This document shows, one piece after another, positions 15,851-23,250 of a stretch of DNA of 64,000 nucleotides; position 1 is the stretch's first letter, and the number at the start of each line of letters is the position of its first letter. The stretch comes from Paenibacillus sp. FSL K6-0276 (GTDB lineage: Bacteria > Bacillota > Bacilli > Paenibacillales > Paenibacillaceae): assembly GCF_037977235.1 (NCBI RefSeq), contig NZ_CP150276.1:3286001-3350000 (forward strand), written 5' to 3'. The translations under genes were made by a program, and so were the position numbers. The notes below the pieces were generated by a model. The model was not told the origin of the DNA and searched no databases. It saw only the letters and a list, made by a program, of their open reading frames with translations.

Positions 15851-15864
15851 ACAGTGCGCACTGT
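15851..15864. promoter_or_regulatory. palindromic operator candidate for the HTH-repeat gene
   Basis: ACAGTGCGCACTGT is a perfect 14-base palindrome 27 bases before the start codon, the position and size typical of an autoregulatory XRE operator. Confidence 0.5.
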
Positions 15865-16075
15865 CGAAAACAGCATAGCATTTCCGCAAACGCAATCCTA
15901 TCAAGCGATGGTTGAATTGTCACATGCGCTTTATTCAACTGCCGGTAGAATTGTCCAAATTGAAAATCGCCAGAGAGGGTAGCCATATGATCCTGCAGCA
16001 TCTGCGAGATCTGGAATCCACACGCTCTACACTACTTTTGTCACTTTCATTTATAGGTTTTTTTCTACAAATCAT

Positions 16076-16096
16076 TTCCATTATCCTGCCCGTTAG
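16076..16096 (-). repeat. array half-site left of the full IS110 copy
   Basis: TTTCCATTATCCTGCCCG plus TTAG is a CCTGCCC-type half-site interrupted by the complete IS110 element after GTTAG. Confidence 0.5.
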
Positions 16097-16292
16097 TCAT
16101 ACATGCAGCGCAAGCGCCGCACCACAGATGATGAAAATGGTTATATGTGCCAATACTGCTACTATGGCTGGGAGAGGAAGGTCGATGAACTATGGTGCCT
16201 TAGAGCCCATCCGTTAGTCTGACTCCAACGATCACGGTGCATCACAGATTGTCGCTCCCTTTTGGGAAGCACTCATGGGAGATTAATCCTAC
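16097..16292 (+). ncRNA. candidate bridge RNA (seekRNA), BR1 copy E
   Basis: It lies between the left end and the transposase, where IS110-group bridge RNAs are encoded. Segments are TATGGCT (16163-16169), TGAACT (16186-16191), CCGTTAG (16211-16217, equals left flank) and CATGGGAG (16274-16281, equals element end). TGAACT mismatches its own right flank AGCTTA at two positions but is the exact reverse complement of AGTTCA, the right flank of copy A. Confidence 0.7.
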
Positions 16293-16346
16293 TCTGATTG
16301 TTGCACCAGCCTCTTTCTAATTTAGCCGTAGAGAGGATGCTTTAAG

Positions 16347-17510
16347 GTGGAAATCGTAGTTGAACGGGCATGTGGTATGGATATCCATAAGGATAATATT
16401 ACCGCATGTATTCTAACGTCTAACGGAAAGGAGATTCAAACGTTTTCAACTAAAACTGTGTTTCTATTACAATTAATTGACTGGATTAAACAGCATGAGT
16501 GTACTCACGTTGCTATGGAAAGCACAGGTGTATTTTGGAAGCCTATTGTTAATTTACTTGAAGCCGAAGGAATTGAATTTTTAGTGGTGAATGCCCAACA
16601 TATGAAAGCTTTGCCTGGGCGTAAAACAGATGTCAAGGACTCAGAATGGATTGCAAAGCTTCTTCGTCATGGGCTGCTTAAAGCAAGTTTCATTCCAGAT
16701 CGAAATCAACGGGAGCTTCGAGAACTTGTTCGATATCGTCGTAGTATCATTGAAGAACGGGCTAGACAACATAACCGAATTCAAAAAGTGTTAGAAGGAG
16801 CCAATATTAAGCTCAGCTCTGTTGTCTCTGATATTATGGGTGTCTCCTCTCGCGACATGCTCCGTGCCATCGCTGATGGTGAGGATGAACTTGAACTCGC
16901 TCTACATGGCTATGTAAACCCTCACCAACGCTTGATGATTAAGACTATTTTAACGCACATTGATTTTTTAAGTGAACAGATCGTGATTCTAGATCAGGAA
17001 ATCGCTACGAGGGTAACTCCATTTCATGACGATGTCGAACGTTTAGATTCAATTCCTGGAATAGCTACTCGAATGGCAGAACAAATCTTAGCCGAAATTG
17101 GGACCAATATTAAGAAACAGTTTCCCAGTGCTGCGCATTTATGCTCATGGGCTGGACTTGTACCTGGGCATAACGAAAGTGCAGGAAAGAGAAAATCTGC
17201 TAAAGCTAAAAATGGAAACAAATATCTGAAGTCCGCCTTAGTTGAAGCAGCCCATTCTGTTGCAGCGTCAAAGAACTATCTCGGTGCCATGTATAGACGA
17301 ACAGCAGCGCGAAAAGGAAGGAAACGAGCAGCGGTCTCTGTTGCACATGCTATGTTGAGAATAGCCTACTATCTGTTAACACGTGAAGAAATGTATTTGG
17401 ACCTAGGAGAAGACTACTTTGACAAACAGAAGCAACAATCTATTGTGAAATACGCAGTTCGACGACTAGAAAACTTAGGTTATTCTGTAACTATTGCAGA
17501 AGTCTCTTAA
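16347..17510 (+). CDS. IS110-family transposase (recombinase)
   Basis: The 387-residue protein has an N-terminal RuvC-like DEDD domain (GMDIHKDN, AMESTGVFWKP, GRKTDVKDSEW) and a C-terminal Tnp-20 domain (SIPGIATRMAEQILAEIG, then CSWAGLVPGHNESAGKRKS with the expected catalytic serine). Both halves are intact. The start is GTG 16347 with GAGAGGA upstream. In this family the enzyme uses a bridge RNA encoded in the element's noncoding end to pair donor and target DNA. It could mobilise the solo copies in trans. Confidence 0.95.
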   Translation: MEIVVERACGMDIHKDNITACILTSNGKEIQTFSTKTVFLLQLIDWIKQHECTHVAMESTGVFWKPIVNLLEAEGIEFLVVNAQHMKALPGRKTDVKDSEWIAKLLRHGLLKASFIPDRNQRELRELVRYRRSIIEERARQHNRIQKVLEGANIKLSSVVSDIMGVSSRDMLRAIADGEDELELALHGYVNPHQRLMIKTILTHIDFLSEQIVILDQEIATRVTPFHDDVERLDSIPGIATRMAEQILAEIGTNIKKQFPSAAHLCSWAGLVPGHNESAGKRKSAKAKNGNKYLKSALVEAAHSVAASKNYLGAMYRRTAARKGRKRAAVSVAHAMLRIAYYLLTREEMYLDLGEDYFDKQKQQSIVKYAVRRLENLGYSVTIAEVS

Positions 17511-17629
17511 TTTATTAATATACCAATATTCCTTATTTCAGATGCTGTGACCTTCAAAAAAATGAATGGACTGCGTCTTATTTACGTTTGCCTTTTTACA
17601 ATAACTGCAGATTTAATTTTCATGGGAGC

Positions 17630-17962
17630 TTAATCAATGTAGTAATTATCCTTTTGTTTAAGCCAATTTACAATGATGTTTTTAAATGTTATTATTGGCA
17701 ACTTGCAATAGGCTTCATTATCAGAATATGGGTCGATAATCTTCACAGATGTATTATTAAGCTGGATTACAAAGTATTTTACATCGCCGAGAGTTGAATT
17801 TTCTACCTTCCCATTTAATACTTCGTTTATTGAGTCGATTAGCCAGACACCATTTTCATCTTTATCTTGAAGGTTTGTCCCAATAAAAGCTTCTAACAAA
17901 TCATAACCTGCGGGCAAAGATATAACGGGTACACCGTTTAATTCAATAAGTTCAAACCTCAT
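17630..17962 (-). CDS. hypothetical protein, single-gene cassette
   Basis: The start is placed at ATG 17962 because AGAGG lies 7 bases upstream; an in-frame GTG two codons earlier is too close to that site. The 110-residue protein has mixed alpha/beta predicted character, no signal peptide and no membrane segment. It has an acidic middle and a terminal aromatic tail (WLKQKDNYYID). The size and composition resemble small Bacillales immunity-type proteins, but I recognise no specific family. Its stop is one base from the right end of the complete IS110 element. Confidence 0.6.
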   Translation of the reverse strand: MRFELIELNGVPVISLPAGYDLLEAFIGTNLQDKDENGVWLIDSINEVLNGKVENSTLGDVKYFVIQLNNTSVKIIDPYSDNEAYCKLPIITFKNIIVNWLKQKDNYYID

Positions 17963-18012
17963 ATTCACACCTCTTATTCATGCACTTCATTCTTCAATAG
18001 TTCAACATTGAT

Positions 18013-18034
18013 TTCGAACTATCCTGCCCGTTCG
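18013..18034 (-). repeat. array half-site interrupted by the second BR2 copy
   Basis: TTTCGAACTATCCTGCCCGT followed by TCG is a good match to the CCTGCCC-type half-site. BR2 sequence starts at TCGTATTATGAGG. Confidence 0.55.
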
Positions 18035-18606
18035 TATTATGAGGTCACCAGATCTTTCGGGTCGACCTTTTTTTTGTATGGTCGTAAGATAGCGGTAGCC
18101 GGGGATCAAACGTTTCTGCCCGTGGGACTTGGATCCCGAGAGCTATTCTGTTCATCCCCCTACTTGTTCAACCATGGTTAGGCTGGTTGGGACGTTGATC
18201 CCGTATCACATGCGATAGTGTGGAAGACAAGAAGGTTAGGAATTGCCGGTGAAAATACTACAGGAGTGATGTCATGAATCCAGTCATTGGTTTGGATGTG
18301 TTCAAGGGAGAGAGCCATGCACAAGCTTTTTTAGACCGTGGAGTACCTCATGGGAAGATCTTTAGATTTAATCATGATCTAGAGGGATTATCGTCTTTTC
18401 TTAATTATGTTAGAGCAGTGGAATCAGCTGCTGGGATGAGCCCTTGCATTGTAATGGAGGCAACAGGTCATTATCATAGCCCTGTTGTTCAGTTTCTGGA
18501 TCAGCACCAGTATCTGTACATCGTCATTAATCCGTTAATCTCATATGAAGCCAAAAAAACTAATTTAAGACGGGTCAAGACGGATGCTGCTGATGTATGC
18601 TATGGA
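18032..18606 (+). mobile_element. truncated IS110-family element BR2 with transposase fragment
   Basis: The noncoding left end (18032-18236) is shared with the solo copy at 13610-13816. The N-terminal third of an IS110 transposase follows. Similarity to the family ends near 18606 and no right end is recognisable. Confidence 0.8.
18047..18230 (+). ncRNA. candidate bridge RNA (seekRNA), BR2 coding copy
   Basis: CTGCCCGT at 18116-18123 is identical to the left flank of this same insertion (CCTGCCCGTT at 18023-18032). It occupies the usual bridge-RNA position between the left end and the transposase. Confidence 0.5.
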
Positions 18607-18726
18607 ATCATTGGCTTCAGTCTGACCATTCTATCGATTTGGCGATTTACTCTTCGCACTATCCATACAAAAAAACAGAAACAGGTCAATGAGTGCCCCA
18701 TCGGGAAGTGTATTCTTTACCTGTAG
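18274..18726 (+). pseudogene. 5' fragment of an IS110-family transposase
   Basis: The frame opens with MNPVIGLDVFKGESHAQAF and contains VMEATGHYHSPVVQFLD and RRVKTDAAD, three of the four acidic motifs of the DEDD domain. After codon 110 or so the sequence (from about 18606) no longer resembles a transposase. The remaining 40 codons are unrelated and the Tnp-20 domain is missing. It is distinct in sequence from the transposase at 16347, so it marks a second IS110 lineage. Confidence 0.88.
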
Positions 18727-19189
18727 AAGTTACTTGTCAGGCTTAGCACTTGGCTATGGCTAGCAGTATATTCTTGCCGCAGCTAAAAATCTCAATTAGT
18801 TCTTTGATTTTGATCATGAAAAAAAACCCCTCTATTTGCTAAATAACGCAAATAAAAGAGAGTGATTTTTAACACTCAAATGTTGCAGGTGTTCGTGGAA
18901 TATCATGCCGTCGATGGAAGTAAATCGAAGTAACTACACTAATGACGAAATCCTGCCTTAATAGAATAAATTACTATTCAATTATCACGTTGTTTTTGCA
19001 AATCAATTGTAGCGGGTAAAACCAGTGATTTCAATTAGAGATTACAACAAAGTGGCATATATTGCTTCGACGATGCCACCCTAAATAATCATTTTGTGGA
19101 GAGGAACAGAAGTTGATGCTTATTAATGAAACTCCAAGTAGAGCTCTTTATCTTAGTGTCTGACAAGAGATCTTCAGATGATTACATCT
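18727..19189. other. stretch without a recognisable gene
   Basis: About 460 bases between the broken transposase and the recombinase relic. I see an A-run followed by weak hairpin sequence near 18830-18870 and short open frames without starts. Nothing can be assigned. Confidence 0.5.
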
Positions 19190-19518
19190 TCCTCCATCAA
19201 AAACTTAGGAATTCGCCTATCCATTTTAGGCACACGTAGTTTGACCGAAGGGTTAGTGGGTAAATAGGTTTCTTCATATGCAAAACGGAATAGGGAGCGC
19301 ACAAAACGGATGCAGTGCCCTAGGCTACTTGGCTTTAATCGGTCTGACTACTTAGCTAGGTATTCCTTCAGTAGATTCAAAGTTACCTTGGAAATATCTG
19401 TATCCCCGAGATATGTAACCAGTATCCTGAGCTGTAGGGCATATGCTTTCAATGTATTTGGACTAACCCCCTCGATTCGCTTGTCCGCTTTTTATGACGC
19501 CAAAGTTCGCTTGAAATC
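19190..19518 (-). pseudogene. decayed tyrosine recombinase (N-terminal core-binding domain only)
   Basis: On the minus strand one frame reads GVSPNTLKAYALQLRIL, then FVRSLFRFAYEETYLPTNP and VPKMDRRIPKFLMEEDV. This is the SAM-like DNA-binding domain and the linker into the catalytic domain of XerC/XerD-type integrases. At least two in-frame stops interrupt it (one before the GVSPNT segment, one TAG in the middle) and the catalytic R-H-R-Y domain is absent. Its original ribosome site (GTAGGAGG) lies inside the hairpin of array site 12. Confidence 0.75.
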
Positions 19519-19523
19519 ATAAT

Positions 19524-19612
19524 AAAACCTCCTACTAGAGCAATTAATTCTAGTTTGCTTCTAATAGGAGGTTTTAGACAATTGATTCAACTATCGTGTC
19601 CCTTTACTTCAA
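19524..19612 (-). repeat. array site 12: hairpin plus simple site
   Basis: An 18-19 base hairpin with arms AAAACCTCCTACTAGAGC (19524-19541) and 19557-19575 (one mismatch, one bulge) is followed by TTCAACTATCGTGTCCC (from 19586). It is placed between the recombinase relic and the stop of the AraC-GyrI gene. It is the rightmost array site seen. Confidence 0.6.
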
Positions 19613-19622
19613 CTAACGCTTC

Positions 19623-20451
19623 TTATTTCTTTTTAATGGGTATCCATATTTCGCTTTTAAATTGCGGTGATGCTACATCTTTCTGCTCATTCCAGAGCAT
19701 TTCAAGCCCTTCGCTTAGCTCATATTCCGAAGATGGAAACCATTCGGAATAAATGCGTCCCCAGATCTCTTGAAGCGCACTCGGAAAAGGGCCAACGGCC
19801 GTGAATACAGCCCATGTAGAGGCTGACACCTCCAGCTGGGCGAAGCCATCTCGTGCTTCATTCGTTGTGGCCGCCCCGATGTAATGATCAAGCTCTCCCT
19901 TCTCCTCCATCCGCCCTTCACTGAAATTCGTGGAAGCACTAATTAGTCCTGAAGGCTGAACATTCGAAAAGCCCTTAATCTTTTCAATCATTACTGGTGT
20001 AAGTCCTTCAAACATCGATGCAATCTCCGGATTCACCCCCTGAAATACTATTGGCACTCTTTTTTTGATCCCCACTATGCGAAAAGCCTCTTTGTCTTCA
20101 ATTCGGCAGTTCATTTCACTTCCTCCTTTAATAGTTAGTTGAAACGTCATCCGCGGAAAGGCTTTGAGGGACTGTCCATGGATCCGAGCTTCCGAGGGAG
20201 TAATCCCATGCATGCTTTGGAAAGCCCTAGTAAAGGAATCCGGCGAGGTATATCCGTATTTCATCGCAACATTGATGATCTTGATGTCACTGTGGCTTAG
20301 CTCGAGTGCTGCCAAAGTTAGGCGTCTTCGGCGGATGTATTCCGACAGAGTAATGCCTGCAAGGAATGAGAACATCCGTGTAAAATGATATTCCGAACAG
20401 CAGGCAATTTTCGCTGCCTCCTGATAGTCCACACGATCAGTAAGATTCTCC
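19623..20451 (-). pseudogene. AraC-family regulator with GyrI-like domain, 5' end lost
   Basis: From about 20450 the frame encodes an AraC DNA-binding domain ([19 protein letters not shown] and [12 protein letters not shown], then [17 protein letters not shown]) followed by a GyrI/SOUL-like ligand-binding domain (about the last 155 residues). Relatives start about 15 residues earlier, with the first helix of the HTH domain. That part has been replaced by sequence from a TauE-type transporter gene in a different frame. Translation could start upstream in the foreign sequence, but the junction means the natural start and promoter are gone. Confidence 0.75.
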
Positions 20452-20679
20452 TCATGCGGCAAAAGCTTTCCAGTTGATTTCACGCCACCAGGCAATAACC
20501 CCTGAAATATTCGCCATGACAGCAGCAACTGCCATGATGAGTACGGCCTGCTTTGGACCAAATGTAAAGACTAGAACATGCAGTAACATGATGAATGAGC
20601 CTGTCCCTATAACGCCGCTTACAGCCCCTGCCACCAATCCTACAAATAATACAAATAAATATCCCCCCAACCACAACAC
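20452..20679 (-). pseudogene. 5' fragment of a TSUP (TauE/SafE) membrane transporter
   Basis: About 75 codons encode the first two to three membrane segments of a sulfite-exporter-type transporter (LAGAVSGVIG-type glycine-rich helix, then [16 protein letters not shown]). The frame ends at TGA exactly where AraC homology begins. A deletion therefore joined the two genes. Normal length would be about 250-280 residues. Confidence 0.75.
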
Positions 20680-20716
20680 TCCTAAGAATCTTTATTCCTA
20701 TCAGGCCACTGCACCA

Positions 20717-21694
20717 CTACTCTGATATCCTTAACTCTACTCTAACCCCATAAGCACGAAGTGAGGCTTGTCCACCTACAGGGAAAGTAATCATAGGCGA
20801 TGTATGTCCAAAGTCCACGTCCGCAATTACAGGAATGCCTGATAATTCTTCTTTCGAAGTTATGATTTTGGTTAACAGATCCTTTGTCATGTGTGATCCT
20901 TGTTGGAACCTGCCAATAACCAATCCTTTGACATGCTGAAACTCAGGTAGATGAATTAGCGATTGTAAATCCCTATCAAAAGTTGCAGGTGATGACTCAT
21001 AATCATCCTCTAGGAATACTATCGAATTTCTTAAACTAGGCATATACTCCGTTCCCTGCAAAAGATTTAAGGTACAAAGGTTCCCACCGATAATTGTCCC
21101 TTTCGCTTCTCCATCATTGATAATGAACGGTCCCTCATTTCTGATAAAAACACGGTTCTCCTGATCCAAATACCACTCATCATCACTCCAATGCTTCGAT
21201 GGCTTCACCAAAATTTCTTTGTTGTCCATCATCAGCTTGCGGAAATATTCAATTGTATATTCATTGTCGTGAAGCATCGCAAAGCTCGAAAAATGCGGTC
21301 CGGAATATGTAACTAATCCTGTTTGAGCATATATTGCATTACTTAAAGCAGTAATATCCGAATACCCGCATAAACGTTTAGGATGCTCTGCAATGATTGA
21401 ATAATCGATATAACGTAGCAGTTGATTACTATTAAAACCACCAATGGTCGTAAGTATCCCTTTAACATTCGGATCTAAAAAAGCTTCATGCAAATCCTCT
21501 ATTCTAGATTCAATCGAAGAGGAAACAAAATCATCCTTCTCAAAGGAGTTTACGGAAAATGATATCCGAAACCCTAACTTTTGAAGCTGTTCTTTGGCAA
21601 TCTTCCTTTGTTCAGCAGCGATTAATGACAGACTTCTGGCAGGTGAGATAATACGCAACTCATCACCAGGCTTTAACTTATTGGGTTTCATCAT
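20717..21694 (-). CDS. S66-family LD-carboxypeptidase / MccF-like serine peptidase
   Basis: The 325-residue serine peptidase is of the LD-carboxypeptidase A/MccF type. The nucleophile is in CGYSDITAL (about residue 107), the catalytic Glu in VFLEDDYE and the His in DFGHTSPM near the C-terminus. Relatives trim the terminal D-Ala from muropeptides in the cytoplasm or cleave microcin C-type peptide-nucleotides, giving self-immunity. The two cannot be separated from sequence alone. The start ATG-ATG follows AGGGAGG. It lies between the decayed transporter and the pdh operon and is probably monocistronic. Confidence 0.88.
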   Translation of the reverse strand: MMKPNKLKPGDELRIISPARSLSLIAAEQRKIAKEQLQKLGFRISFSVNSFEKDDFVSSSIESRIEDLHEAFLDPNVKGILTTIGGFNSNQLLRYIDYSIIAEHPKRLCGYSDITALSNAIYAQTGLVTYSGPHFSSFAMLHDNEYTIEYFRKLMMDNKEILVKPSKHWSDDEWYLDQENRVFIRNEGPFIINDGEAKGTIIGGNLCTLNLLQGTEYMPSLRNSIVFLEDDYESSPATFDRDLQSLIHLPEFQHVKGLVIGRFQQGSHMTKDLLTKIITSKEELSGIPVIADVDFGHTSPMITFPVGGQASLRAYGVRVELRISE

Positions 21695-21835
21695 TTGTCC
21701 TCCCTATAATAGAATCATTCAATTTGTTTCATCTCTTCCCATTATATCTCTTTTCAAAAAAGTGGAAAACTCAAAAAGGCGAAACGCAAATGCGTTCCGC
21801 CTTTTTGTGCCTGCTAGAGCAATTTGTTAGAGAAA

Positions 21836-23248
21836 TTATTTCATTACGTGAATTGGGTGACCTTCAACCAGTTCAGCAGCTTCCATGACGATTTCGCCAA
21901 GGGTTGGATGCGCATGAATAGTCAAAGCGATATCTTCAAGTGTTGCGCCCATTTCAATGGCCAAACCAAGTTCAGCGATCAAATTGGAAGCTTCGATACC
22001 AACGATTTGTGCACCAAGCACAAGATTGTTCTCGGAGTTAGCAACAATTTTGATGAAACCTTCTGGGCTGTTCAAAGATACTGCACGACCATTCCCTGCA
22101 AATGGGAACTTGCCAGCTTTCACTTTGTAGCCTTTGTCTTTCGCTTCTTTCTCAGTCAAACCTACGCTAGAGCACTCAGGATCTGTGAACACAACAGCTG
22201 GGATGACTTTGTAGTCAACAACAGATGTAAGTCCTGCGATCGCTTCTGCAGCAATCTTACCTTCGTAAGAAGCCTTGTGTGCCAAAGCCAGACCTGGAAC
22301 AACGTCGCCGATAGCGAAGATGTTAGGAATGCTTGTGCGACCTTGGTGATCGACTTTGATCAATCCGCGCTCCTCGAGCTCAAGACCGATCAGGTCCAGA
22401 CCAAGTTCACCATCAGTGTTAGGACGACGGCCTACAGTAACAAGCAAGTAATCCGCAGTAACTTCTTTGGATTCGCCACCAACAGAATATTTCACGGTAA
22501 CTTCCTTGTCGTTCTGTACAGCACTTTCAGCTTTAGCGTTAGTTACGATTTCGATGCCAGTTTTGGCCATGTTTTTCGCAACAAGACGAGTCATATCTTT
22601 ATCGAAACCTGGAAGAACGGTATCCAGACCTTCGATGATCGTTACTTTAGTACCAAACTTGGAGTACATTTGACCAAGCTCAGCGCCGATGTATCCACCA
22701 CCGATTACGATCATGCTCTTCGGAATTTCTGGAAGCTCAAGAGCTTCAGTCGAAGACAGAATACGTCCACCGAATGGGAAAGGCTTTAGTTCAATCGGAC
22801 GGGAACCTGTAGCAATGATACAGTGTTTGAAGCGGTAACGTGGGGATTCATGATCATTGAACACACGCGCTTCTGTGTCGCTGATAAACATGCATTCGCC
22901 GTTAAATACTTCAATTTTGTTGCCCTTCATCAAGCTAGTCACGCCGCTAGTCATTTTCTTAACTACGCCGTTTTTGAACTCTTGAGTTTTGGCAAAATCC
23001 ACTTTAACGTTCTCAGCAGTAACACCGAAAACTTCACCATGCTTAGCAGATTCGAACTGGTGTGCAGCAGCAATCAGTGCTTTAGAAGGAATACATCCAC
23101 GGTTCAAACATACACCGCCGAGTTCCGATTTATCCACGATGAGGACTTTTTGGCCGAGCTGGGCGGCACGAATTGCCGCCACATACCCACCAGGACCTGC
23201 ACCAATGACCAATGTGTCAATATCTAGAGAAGCGTCTCCTACTACCAT
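21836..23248 (-). CDS. lpdA: dihydrolipoyl dehydrogenase (E3 of pyruvate dehydrogenase)
   Basis: This FAD flavoprotein re-oxidises dihydrolipoamide on E2 with NAD. It has 470 residues. Motifs are GAGPGGYVAAIRAAQLG (FAD), the redox disulfide GGVCLNRGCIPSK, VIGGGYIGAELGQMY (NAD) and the C-terminal HAHPTLGE containing the active-site His. It starts two bases after the E2 stop and is the last gene of pdhA-pdhB-pdhC-lpdA. Confidence 0.96.
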   Translation of the reverse strand: MVVGDASLDIDTLVIGAGPGGYVAAIRAAQLGQKVLIVDKSELGGVCLNRGCIPSKALIAAAHQFESAKHGEVFGVTAENVKVDFAKTQEFKNGVVKKMTSGVTSLMKGNKIEVFNGECMFISDTEARVFNDHESPRYRFKHCIIATGSRPIELKPFPFGGRILSSTEALELPEIPKSMIVIGGGYIGAELGQMYSKFGTKVTIIEGLDTVLPGFDKDMTRLVAKNMAKTGIEIVTNAKAESAVQNDKEVTVKYSVGGESKEVTADYLLVTVGRRPNTDGELGLDLIGLELEERGLIKVDHQGRTSIPNIFAIGDVVPGLALAHKASYEGKIAAEAIAGLTSVVDYKVIPAVVFTDPECSSVGLTEKEAKDKGYKVKAGKFPFAGNGRAVSLNSPEGFIKIVANSENNLVLGAQIVGIEASNLIAELGLAIEMGATLEDIALTIHAHPTLGEIVMEAAELVEGHPIHVMK

Positions 23249-23250
23249 AA

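Larger units (their letters stand above)
16095..17628 (+). mobile_element. complete IS110-family insertion sequence, BR1 copy E
   Basis: The element is about 1.53 kb, bounded by AG at 16095-16096 (flank CCCGTTAG) and 17627-17628 (end CATGGGAG, flank CTTAAT), with no terminal inverted repeats, as usual for IS110. The noncoding left end (about 250 bp) is homologous to the four solo elements A-D. The right end shares only the last 20 or so bases with them. Confidence 0.88.

Noticed and set aside
6672..19612. CRISPR array
   Set aside because: Repeats are irregularly spaced by whole genes, differ in their hairpins and no cas genes are present.
6672..19612. Calling the region a true integron
   Set aside because: No intI-type integrase or attI is present and the half-site consensus (AGCTAACGGG) only partly resembles the RYYYAAC/GTTRRRY of attC, so only the integron-like wording is kept.
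21824..22789. Long plus-strand open frame opposite lpdA
   Set aside because: Composition is Phe/Asn/Ser-rich antisense of a conserved enzyme; no start site or family features.
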